Source: Sporomusaceae bacterium UBA7701 (GTDB lineage Bacteria > Bacillota > Negativicutes > Sporomusales > UBA7701). Taken from it: a stretch of DNA of 19,692 nucleotides. The notes beneath the pieces were generated by a model. That model did not search any database. It was not told the DNA's origin and was given only the letters and a program-made list of their open reading frames with translations. Location: NCBI GenBank assembly GCA_002482545.1, contig DLGF01000019.1, forward strand, positions 1 through 19,692, given 5' to 3'. Numbering within the stretch: the stretch's first letter is position 1; every line of letters starts with the position of its first letter. The translations under genes were made by a program, and so were the position numbers. This document shows positions 14,388-19,692 of this stretch, piece by piece.

Positions 14388-14478
14388 GGAGAGGTGTCCG
14401 AGCTGGTCGAAGGAGCTCGACTCGAAATCGAGTAGGCGGGGAACCGTCTCGTGGGTTCGAATCCCACCCTCTCCGCCA
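14388..14478 (+). tRNA. tRNA-Ser, anticodon CGA
   Basis: A long-variable-arm type tRNA of 91 bases. Acceptor GGAGAGG pairs with CCTCTCC (14468-14474), with discriminator G and encoded CCA (14476-14478). The anticodon stem CTCGA.. carries loop CTCGAAA giving CGA (reads TCG). The variable arm (taggcggggaaccgtct) is as expected for serine. The T arm is GTGGG-TTCGAAT-CCCAC. Confidence 0.92.
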
Positions 14479-14480
14479 TA

Positions 14481-14509
14481 TTGCCAAACCCTATAGATTT
14501 ATATATAAT
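14481..14509 (+). promoter_or_regulatory. Sigma-A promoter upstream of tRNA-Ser(GGA) and SRP RNA
   Basis: TTGCCA (14481-14486), 17-base spacer, TATAAT (14504-14509). The predicted start is near 14516, 24 bases before tRNA-Ser(GGA). Confidence 0.75.
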
Positions 14510-14514
14510 GGAAT

Positions 14515-14536
14515 GGTCGCTTAGCTTAGTAGAGCA
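14515..14536 (+). pseudogene. tRNA 5'-half-like relic
   Basis: GGTCGCT resembles a seven-base acceptor strand. It is followed by the invariant-like TA and a D-arm-like GCTTAGTAGAGCA with a shortened loop. The sequence then changes directly to tRNA-Ser(GGA). No anticodon or T arm is present. It may be the remains of a tRNA lost by recombination, or a chance match. Confidence 0.4.
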
Positions 14537-14539
14537 CAC

Positions 14540-14629
14540 GGAGAGGTGTCCGAGTGGTTGAAGGAGCACGATTGGAAATCGTGTGTACTGTGAAAGGTAC
14601 CGAGGGTTCGAATCCCTCTCTCTCCGCCA
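14540..14629 (+). tRNA. tRNA-Ser, anticodon GGA
   Basis: A 90-base class II tRNA. Acceptor GGAGAGG pairs with TCTCTCC (one G-U), with discriminator G and encoded CCA (14627-14629). Anticodon stem CGATT/AATCG with loop around TGGAAA gives GGA (reads TCC/TCT). The variable arm is tgtactgtgaaaggtacc. Its first 15 bases are identical to the preceding tRNA-Ser. Confidence 0.92.
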
Positions 14630-14650
14630 TATTTCCCTTGAGTTTTTAAG

Positions 14651-14779
14651 GTCGGACCACGGTAGATATCGGGTCTTGCGCAATAGGAACTCATGAACCC
14701 CGCCAGGTCCGGAAGGAAGCAACGGTAAGTGACAATTCTTATGTGCCGCGAGGCAGCCTGATGGCTATCGTGGCCCGAC
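14651..14779 (+). ncRNA. ffs: Signal recognition particle RNA (4.5S/scRNA)
   Basis: The universal SRP domain IV is present: CCAGGTCCGGAAGGAAGCAACGG (14703-14725), with the GGAA tetraloop and the asymmetric loop that binds Ffh. The two ends pair: GTCGG (14651-14655) with CCGAC (14775-14779) and CCACG with CGTGG just inside. Outer AT pairs (14643-14649 with 14781-14787) could extend the stem. With about 130 bases it is closer to the short form than to the Alu-containing form of Bacillus, but the exact ends are uncertain. It lies 21 bases after tRNA-Ser(GGA), so one transcript probably carries both. Confidence 0.93.
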
Positions 14780-14794
14780 GTTAAAAACGCCGCA

Positions 14795-14825
14795 TAGCAG
14801 CCTTTTAGGCTGCTATTGTTGTATT
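14795..14825 (+). terminator. Terminator after SRP RNA
   Basis: tagcagcc (14795-14802), loop tttta, ggctgcta (14808-14815), then ttgttgtattt. It ends the tRNA-Ser/SRP transcript before dnaX. Confidence 0.82.
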
Positions 14826-14919
14826 TGCCCGAGCGGCAAAAGGGAAACGGTCCGGTTATGTGGAATAACCGAAAGATGGCAAAATGCGATAATGAAGTAA
14901 GGAGGTGTCGGCTTATCTT

Positions 14920-16587
14920 ATGGCCTATGTAGCATTATATCGCTTGTGGCGACCACAGGATTTTGACAACTTATTCGGCCAGGAGCATATTCGCACTACC
15001 CTGAAAAACGCCATAAGCGCCGGCAAAATCGCTCACGCTTATCTTTTTGCCGGTCCGCGGGGCACTGGTAAAACCACTACCGCCAAAATACTGGCCAAGG
15101 CCCTGAATTGCGCGGAAGGACCCACTCCCACGCCCTGCAACCGCTGCCTCAGCTGCGAACGAATCACGGCCGGGTCTTCGATGGACGTTTTTGAAATTGA
15201 CGCCGCCTCCAACCGGGGTATCGACGAGATCCGGGATCTTCGCGAGGCGGTCAAGTTTGCGCCGGTTGAGGGCCGCTACAAAGTATATATCATCGACGAA
15301 GTACATATGTTAACGACAGAAGCCTTCAACGCCTTGCTGAAGACGCTGGAGGAACCGCCGTCCCATATCGTTTTTATTCTGGCTACTACCGAACCGCATA
15401 AAATTCCGGCGACCATTCACTCCCGGTGCCAGCGCTATGATTTTCGCCGTATACCCGTGCAGGAGATCGAAAGGCGGTTGACGGAGGTTGCAGCCAGCAT
15501 CAACCTCGATATCGCGCCGGAAGCTATGCGGCTTATCGCCTCCCATGCCGACGGAGGGCTTCGGGATGCGTTGAGCATCCTCGATCAGTGTACCGCGCTA
15601 GGCGAAGCCAAGATTACCGGAGCCATGGTGCAGAATCTGCTCGGCCTGGTCGGACACGAGTGGGTCTGGCGGCTGACCGACGCGGTGGCGGATAAAGACG
15701 CGCCTGCGGTGCTCCAAGCCTTGGATGAGCTGGTGGCGCTGGGGAAAGACGTCCGGCAGGTGCTGTTGGAGCTCGCGCTTCACTTCCGGAGTCTCATGCT
15801 GCATAAAGCTGCTCCCGACATGACCAACCTGGAGCTCTATAGTGAGGACCGGGAAATCCTCGCGGCCCAAAGCGCCCGATTCAGCCATGACGAGCTTGTG
15901 CAGATCATTCAGGCCTTCCAGTCCGCGGCCAACGAAGCGAAATGGGCTCCCGAGCCGCGTATTACTGCGGAAATGGCGCTGCTCTCGGCGGCGCGCGGCG
16001 TAATTCGAAATTCGGATATTGCAGGTTTGTCCGCCCGGGTTGCGGCACTGGAAGCCGCGCTGGCCAGGCCGAGTCAGCCTCAGCCGGCGCATACCCCGCC
16101 GCAGGCTGTTGTCCGCCCGGCCGCCAAAGAAGCGCCGGTGAGAATGGAGCCGGTTAAGGCGGAAGCGGCCGGGCCGGGACCGGTCAAGGCTGCTGCAACC
16201 GCCCAGCCGATTGCGGACCCCTGCCAGGTTTGGGAAGTGGTCTTGAAGGATCTGTTGGCCGGTGGCAAACGTTCGGTGCATGCCTGCGTGTCCCAGGGGC
16301 AGTTGACCGAACTTGGCGCGGGCCATGCAACGGTCCAGTTCGGGTCGGCCTTTGCCAAGGAACGCAGTGAAAAAGAAGATTATCGCCAAATGATTGAGAG
16401 TGCGCTAGGGCAGATTGCCGGCCAGCCGGTCAGGCTGATCTGCACGCTGGGGACGCCTGCGCGCCCCAAGGAAAAGCCGGCGCCGGCAACTGCCAAAGGG
16501 CCGGAGGAGCATCATCCGGCCCTCGACCAGGCGATTATGATGTTTGGCGGGAAAGTTATAAAGGAAGAAAAGAATGGGGAGGACTAA
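14920..16587 (+). CDS. dnaX: DNA polymerase III subunits gamma and tau
   Basis: DnaX is the AAA+ clamp-loader motor that also links polymerase cores in the replisome. The 555-residue protein begins MAYVALYRLWRPQDF, the family's standard start, so ATG 14920 is used even though AGGAGGTG lies 12 bases away. The Walker A motif GPRGTGKT is at 45-52. A zinc module has Cys64, Cys73, Cys76 and Cys79. Walker B DEVH is at 126-129, sensor 1 ATTEPHK near 155-161 and the Arg finger SRC near 168-170. Domain III follows to about 370, then a Pro/Ala-rich linker (about 390-430) and a C-terminal tau-type domain. I see no slippery run that would give a short gamma form. Two small hairpins (14825-14839 and 14853-14871) lie in its leader. 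Confidence 0.97.
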   Translation: MAYVALYRLWRPQDFDNLFGQEHIRTTLKNAISAGKIAHAYLFAGPRGTGKTTTAKILAKALNCAEGPTPTPCNRCLSCERITAGSSMDVFEIDAASNRGIDEIRDLREAVKFAPVEGRYKVYIIDEVHMLTTEAFNALLKTLEEPPSHIVFILATTEPHKIPATIHSRCQRYDFRRIPVQEIERRLTEVAASINLDIAPEAMRLIASHADGGLRDALSILDQCTALGEAKITGAMVQNLLGLVGHEWVWRLTDAVADKDAPAVLQALDELVALGKDVRQVLLELALHFRSLMLHKAAPDMTNLELYSEDREILAAQSARFSHDELVQIIQAFQSAANEAKWAPEPRITAEMALLSAARGVIRNSDIAGLSARVAALEAALARPSQPQPAHTPPQAVVRPAAKEAPVRMEPVKAEAAGPGPVKAAATAQPIADPCQVWEVVLKDLLAGGKRSVHACVSQGQLTELGAGHATVQFGSAFAKERSEKEDYRQMIESALGQIAGQPVRLICTLGTPARPKEKPAPATAKGPEEHHPALDQAIMMFGGKVIKEEKNGED

Positions 16588-16590
16588 TGG

Positions 16591-16914
16591 ATGTTTGGAA
16601 ACATGGGAAATATGAACAACATGATGAAGAAGGTTCAAAAGCTGCAGGCGGATATGACCAAGCTGCAGGAAGAGCTGAAGGCCAGAACCCTGGAGGCTAC
16701 GGCCGGCGGCGGAGCGGTTAAGGTAGTTGTTAACGGCGAAAAGCAGGTTGTTTCTCTCAAAATCGACCCGGCGGCCGTTGATCCTGAAGATATGGAAATG
16801 CTTGAAGACATGATCGTCGCGGCCATCAACGAAGGTATCAAGAAAGTTGACGATCTTATGGCCCAAGAGATGGGGAAGCTGACCGGCGGGATGAAACTCC
16901 CCGGTATGTTCTAG
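16591..16914 (+). CDS. ybaB: YbaB/EbfC family nucleoid-associated protein
   Basis: The 107-residue protein has the family's layout. A Met-rich start (FGNMGNMNNMMKKVQKLQADM) leads to a charged helix, a central strand region (GGAVKVVVNGEKQVVSLKIDP) and a C-terminal helix ending in GKLTGGMKLPGMF. YbaB proteins form dimers that bind DNA and are nearly always found between dnaX and recR. GGGGAGG lies 8 bases upstream and the gene starts 3 bases after the dnaX stop, so translation is coupled. Confidence 0.96.
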   Translation: MFGNMGNMNNMMKKVQKLQADMTKLQEELKARTLEATAGGGAVKVVVNGEKQVVSLKIDPAAVDPEDMEMLEDMIVAAINEGIKKVDDLMAQEMGKLTGGMKLPGMF

Positions 16915-16920
16915 CTCGCG

Positions 16921-17517
16921 ATGCAGCATATTGCGCCTCTGGCGAGGCTTGTTGAACAGTTCCGGAGATTGCCCGGCATCGGCCCTAAAAGTGCTGCCCG
17001 GCTAGCCTACCATGTTCTGGCGATGGACCGGGAGCAAAGCCGGGAACTGGCCGAAGCGATTGTTGACGCGAAAGAGAAGATCGGTTATTGTTCCGTCTGT
17101 TTCAATTTGACGGACTGCAACCCTTGCCGGATTTGTCAGAGCGAAGAACGGGACACCGGCGTAATCTGTGTGGTGGAAGAGCCGCAGGATGTCGCGGCAA
17201 TGGAGCGCACCCGGGAGTTCAAGGGGCTGTACCATGTATTGCATGGGTCGCTTTCGCCGCTCGACGGTATCGGCCCGGATGAATTGCGGCTCAAGGAACT
17301 GCTTTCCCGGCTCCGGGAAGGCGGCGTCAACGAGGTGATTATGGCCACCAATCCCGACGTGGAAGGGGAAGCTACCGCGATGTATATCGCCCGGCTGTTG
17401 AAGCCGCTGGGGATAAAGGTCACGCGTATCGGCCACGGGCTGCCTGTCGGCGGTGATCTGGAATACGCCGATGAGGTAACCTTGTCCAAAGCACTGGAGA
17501 ACAGACGGGAAATGTAG
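16921..17517 (+). CDS. recR: Recombination protein RecR
   Basis: RecR works with RecF and RecO to load RecA at gapped DNA. The 198-residue product is of normal length, with a helix-hairpin-helix (FRRLPGIGPKSAARLAYH, about 14-31), a zinc finger with Cys57, Cys60, Cys69 and Cys72 and a Toprim domain (about 81-175, with VVEEPQDV and ATNPDVEGEATAMY). The C-terminal Walker-B-like segment ends the protein (RIGHGLPVGGDLEYADEVTL). There is no clear ribosome site before ATG 16921. It lies 6 bases after the ybaB stop, so translation likely depends on reinitiation from ybaB. Confidence 0.97.
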   Translation: MQHIAPLARLVEQFRRLPGIGPKSAARLAYHVLAMDREQSRELAEAIVDAKEKIGYCSVCFNLTDCNPCRICQSEERDTGVICVVEEPQDVAAMERTREFKGLYHVLHGSLSPLDGIGPDELRLKELLSRLREGGVNEVIMATNPDVEGEATAMYIARLLKPLGIKVTRIGHGLPVGGDLEYADEVTLSKALENRREM

Positions 17518-17526
17518 CCCGGAGAA

Positions 17527-17555
17527 AAACGGACGCACCTGCCGGCGTCTGTTTT
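17527..17555 (+). terminator. Terminator of the dnaX-ybaB-recR unit
   Basis: aaacggacgc (17527-17536) pairs with gcgtctgttt (17545-17554), with one G-U pair and an 8-base loop. The T-run is part of the second arm. Confidence 0.82.
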
Positions 17556-17644
17556 GCGTATCATTCCGTTAGTTGGCTTCGAGTGAGCGGATTGCGTTTA
17601 TCTCTGCCTGTTTCTGGCAACACTAATGCCAGGAGGGGATAAAC

Positions 17645-17959
17645 ATGAAATTGGCGTTGCCGCGAGACTTGAATATCACTTGGCCCCGGAAAATTCTGTC
17701 CAGCCTGATCGAGAACGAATCCGGTACCACGGTTTCTGTTCCGGCTCTGCCGGATGCAGTTGAGCAAGCGAGGCAGGAGTGGCTTAGCGCGCAGAATTAC
17801 TACAACTCGGTATCGGACAGCGATCTTGTAGACCATGCGGTATATCTGATGCAGGCCGCCGAGAAGAAGTATATGTACCTGCTGAAAAGGGCCCGTAATG
17901 AAGGTGTGACCTATTCGCCCTACTCTTCAGAAGAGACTTCCCAAACCGAGCATGGTTAA
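17645..17959 (+). CDS. DUF2508 (YaaL-like) protein
   Basis: The 104-residue protein lies between recR and bofA, the position of yaaL in Bacillus subtilis. The central part (VEQARQEWLSAQNYYNSVSDSDLVDHAVYLMQAAEKKYMYLLKRAR, about 38-86) matches the helical DUF2508 pattern, including the WLSAQNYYNSVSD-type motif and a second helix with AEKKYMYLLK. The N-terminal 35 residues are not typical of the shorter family members. Function is unknown. The location next to bofA suggests a sporulation link. AGGAGGGG lies 7-8 bases before ATG 17645. Confidence 0.88.
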   Translation: MKLALPRDLNITWPRKILSSLIENESGTTVSVPALPDAVEQARQEWLSAQNYYNSVSDSDLVDHAVYLMQAAEKKYMYLLKRARNEGVTYSPYSSEETSQTEHG

Positions 17960-18061
17960 AGGTAGCTGTTCCGCGCCTTTGACCCAGTTCCTGTTCCTCG
18001 TATTCTTACAGTTTACTGTTAGCGAAAAATTCGGGCCACCGAAAATGGAAGAAGCAAAGCG

Positions 18062-18122
18062 GAGCCGGCTTTGGTCTGAGCGGGAGAACAAACGCAGACG
18101 AATGAGCCGGCTCTATTTTTTT
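18062..18122 (+). terminator. Long-stem terminator between the DUF2508 gene and bofA
   Basis: gagccggct (18062-18070) pairs with agccggctc (18105-18113). Inside, gtctg (18074-18078) pairs with cagac (18095-18099). A run of seven T bases follows. The hairpin is about 100 bases after the gene end, so the transcript has a long 3' end. The rest of 17960-18235 shows no supported gene. Confidence 0.82.
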
Positions 18123-18235
18123 GTCATAGGAAGGACGGGCCGCCGATATATTCTAATAGGATGCCCACACCCCCTGGCAAGACCTGGGGTTCTCGTTTAG
18201 AATAGAACTAGGTGGGTTTGAAAGGAGAAATGAAC

Positions 18236-18523
18236 ATGCCTGGTATTCCTGGACTGAGCTGGGACTTCAATGTTGTCATTGCTTTTGCTTTCGGTATTCT
18301 GCTGATTTACCTGATCGGCAGACTCTTTCTCATGCCGCTGAAACTCATTTTCCGGCTGGTTTACAATGCGATCGTGGGGGCCCTCGTGCTGTGGGCGCTC
18401 AACTATGTGGGCGGGCATTTCGGCTTCACCATTGCCATTAACCCCATAACCGCGCTTGTCGTAGGCTTCCTCGGCCTGCCGGGAGTCATTATCCTGATCT
18501 TGTTCAAATTATTCATTACTTGA
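18236..18523 (+). CDS. bofA: Pro-sigma-K processing inhibitor family protein BofA
   Basis: BofA holds the SpoIVFB protease inactive in the outer forespore membrane until the forespore signal arrives, timing sigma-K activation. The 95-residue product has two or three membrane segments: about 14-33 (VVIAFAFGILLIYLIG), about 38-58 and the C-terminal NPITALVVGFLGLPGVIILILFKLFIT, which is the most conserved part of the family. GGAG lies 8 bases before ATG 18236 and only 2 before ATG 18230. A terminator lies upstream, so it has its own promoter. I could not define a sigma-E box with confidence. Confidence 0.92.
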   Translation: MPGIPGLSWDFNVVIAFAFGILLIYLIGRLFLMPLKLIFRLVYNAIVGALVLWALNYVGGHFGFTIAINPITALVVGFLGLPGVIILILFKLFIT

Positions 18524-18627
18524 GGTTTATCAGAGCATACTAGGTTAGAATAATTAGGACGAAGGACTTCAGGGCACTTATATTCGGGCAGCGCCGGATA
18601 GGGAGCGCCGTTTCATCGGACAAGGAG

Positions 18628-19299
18628 GTGTCGGCTATAACGCCGATCATTGAGGCCTATGTCGGGGAATACGCCAGCGGTAAAAGCGAGAATGCCGTCA
18701 ACCGGGCGATGGAGCTTTGCCGCAAAGCCCTGCCGGTAACCTTGGTCGACCTGGATACCGTTGAACCGGTCTATACCATCCGGCCCATCAAGCGGGAGCT
18801 GGAAGCGATGGGGATGACGGTTGTCGCCTGGGAAACCCGCGATACCGTAGGTCTGGGCGAAGCGGGCAATGTTATGAAAGGCGCCATGCGCTGGGTTCTT
18901 AGGCGTTCCGGCAATATCATCATGGATGTCGGCTATGGCGTTCACGGCGCCCGCATTTTCAATCTGATTGAAGGAGCCTATGAGAATCCTTATCTTGAGA
19001 TTATCGCTGTCATCAATATGTCCCGCCCCTTTACGGCTACTGTCGACCGGATTGTCGACTATGTATCCACTCTGGGACGCGTTGATGCATTACTCAACAA
19101 TACCCATATGGCGGAAGAGACCACGGTTGAAATTGTGCAAAACGGCGCCCGCGGCATTGCTGAAGCAGGTCGGATACTGGGACTTCCGCTCATCGCCACC
19201 GCGGCTGTCGGGGAAATTGCCGACCGGATTGGCGCCAGAGACTGTGTCGGAAGCCCCGTGCGCCCTTTGGAACGCATCATGCCCAAGACCTTTTGGTAA
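18628..19299 (+). CDS. P-loop protein of unknown function between bofA and the rRNA leader
   Basis: A Walker A motif (GEYASGKS) lies near the N-terminus, about residues 10-20, and a Walker-B-like LVDLDTVEP follows about 30 residues later. This points to a MinD/CobQ-type P-loop NTPase fold. Other conserved-looking parts are VVAWETRDTVGLGEAGNV, NIIMDVGYGVHGARIF, IIAVINMSRPFTATVDRIVDYV, DALLNNTHMAEETT and LPLIATAAVGEIADRI. It lacks membrane segments. The start is odd: GTG 18628 lies inside the ribosome site AAGGAGGTG, while ATA 18637 sits at the ideal distance, so AUA may be used. The coordinates here use GTG. Its exact role is unknown; a stand-alone regulatory or assembly NTPase is the best guess. 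Confidence 0.82.
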   Translation: MSAITPIIEAYVGEYASGKSENAVNRAMELCRKALPVTLVDLDTVEPVYTIRPIKRELEAMGMTVVAWETRDTVGLGEAGNVMKGAMRWVLRRSGNIIMDVGYGVHGARIFNLIEGAYENPYLEIIAVINMSRPFTATVDRIVDYVSTLGRVDALLNNTHMAEETTVEIVQNGARGIAEAGRILGLPLIATAAVGEIADRIGARDCVGSPVRPLERIMPKTFW

Positions 19300-19438
19300 C
19301 GCTGGCTCGAATTATGGACACCGAACGGGGTTTATTCAAAACAGAAGCATAAATTAGCCATGCTGAGCATACAATCACAATTGGAGCCGGGATGCTAAAT
19401 TTGTACCGGATTTCGCCATAGAACCGGAATAGGCGAAG

Positions 19439-19467
19439 TTGGCGCAACCCCTGATGTATGATATATT
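19439..19467 (+). promoter_or_regulatory. Upstream promoter of the right-edge transcript
   Basis: TTGGCG (19439-19444), 17-base spacer, TATATT (19462-19467). It lies about 80 bases before a second, stronger promoter. Tandem promoters are typical of rRNA operons. Confidence 0.45.
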
Positions 19468-19520
19468 ATAAAAGCTGTCGCACTATAAAAGCTGCGTCGG
19501 CAGAGGGAAAAAATAACATG

Positions 19521-19549
19521 TTGACATAACGAAAGAGTTGTGTTAATAT
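19521..19549 (+). promoter_or_regulatory. Strong sigma-A promoter of the right-edge transcript
   Basis: TTGACA (19521-19526), 17-base spacer, TAATAT (19544-19549). The expected start is near 19556. Confidence 0.8.
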
Positions 19550-19692
19550 ATAAAAGTCGCCCGTCGCCGAACTGGATGAAAACTCCAGCAGGCAAGCGCG
19601 GCAAAGTAGGCAAAAAAAGATAGCTTGACAGAAGCTGAAGAAGCTGGTAAGCTATCAAACGTCGCTCTAAAAAAAAGCAGCGGCAAGTGTTC
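19550..19692 (+). other. Probable rRNA operon leader (16S just outside the window)
   Basis: No gene is seen from 19300 to the right edge. Downstream of the strong promoter are hairpins CTGGA/TCCAG (19572-19588) and GATAGCTT/AAGCTATC (19619-19656), suited to an untranslated leader. The final bases aagtgttc match the beginning of the boxA-type motif, TGTTCTTTGAAAAC, that usually precedes 16S rRNA in Firmicutes. An rRNA operon also follows bofA in Bacillus subtilis. The assignment is inference because no 16S sequence is visible. An additional short inverted repeat ttcgcc/ggcgaa lies at 19412-19438. Confidence 0.6.

Noticed and set aside
16540..16587. Programmed frameshift site in dnaX
   Set aside because: The A-rich end of the gene lacks a slippery heptamer with a downstream stem, and it is too near the stop codon to yield a gamma form.
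17952..18200. 82-codon plus-strand frame after the DUF2508 gene
   Set aside because: It has no ribosome site, runs through a strong terminator and has no recognisable features.
18535..18541. CATACTA resembling a sigma-G -10 box upstream of the P-loop gene
   Set aside because: No matching -35 sequence at 17-18 bases, and it is about 90 bases from the start codon.

Overview
The window reads as the chromosome of an endospore-forming Firmicute. The right part holds the order tRNA-Ser, SRP RNA, dnaX, ybaB, recR, yaaL-like, bofA, followed by what looks like an rRNA operon leader. This is the classic dnaX-recR-bofA-rrn neighbourhood of low-GC Gram-positives, and bofA together with a collagen-like spore-surface type protein implies sporulation. 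The moderately high GC content and the gene mix suggest a Negativicutes member (Sporomusaceae-like), but that is inference. No mobile element, prophage or CRISPR array was seen.

Positions 1-4130 look like a surface-glycoprotein region. A collagen-like protein with an unusual His/Asp/Cys-rich N-terminus is cut by the left edge (minus strand). It diverges from a two-domain glycosyltransferase, which is followed by RmlA/RfbA (dTDP-glucose synthesis). A tRNA-Ala(CGC) on the minus strand follows. Positions 4363-5918 hold an overlapping type III polyketide synthase and ICMT-like methyltransferase pair, matching the alkylpyrone synthase/O-methyltransferase pair of Bacillus.

Positions 6103-11683 are mostly single minus-strand genes: an orphan secreted protein, RmuC, a response regulator with an HD-GYP domain, an AEC-family permease, a DUF2007-like protein and a GNAT acetyltransferase. 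Two small unknown plus-strand genes sit between them. A CHASE3-like methyl-accepting chemotaxis protein follows at 11904-13598.

Positions 13694-19692 are a translation, repair and sporulation block. A perfect-consensus promoter drives tRNA-Arg(CCU) and probably tadA. Two tRNA-Ser genes (CGA, GGA) and SRP RNA follow, then dnaX-ybaB-recR, a DUF2508 gene, bofA, and a P-loop protein of unknown function with an odd start. The right edge carries tandem promoters and a leader that ends in sequence resembling a boxA just before 16S rRNA.

The most unusual items are the natural poly-His/HDHHDKDCC domain fused to collagen triplets beside a dedicated-looking glycosyltransferase, the P-loop gene whose best-placed start codon is AUA, a tRNA 5'-half-like relic at the start of the tRNA-Ser/SRP transcript, and two stop codons embedded in terminator hairpins.
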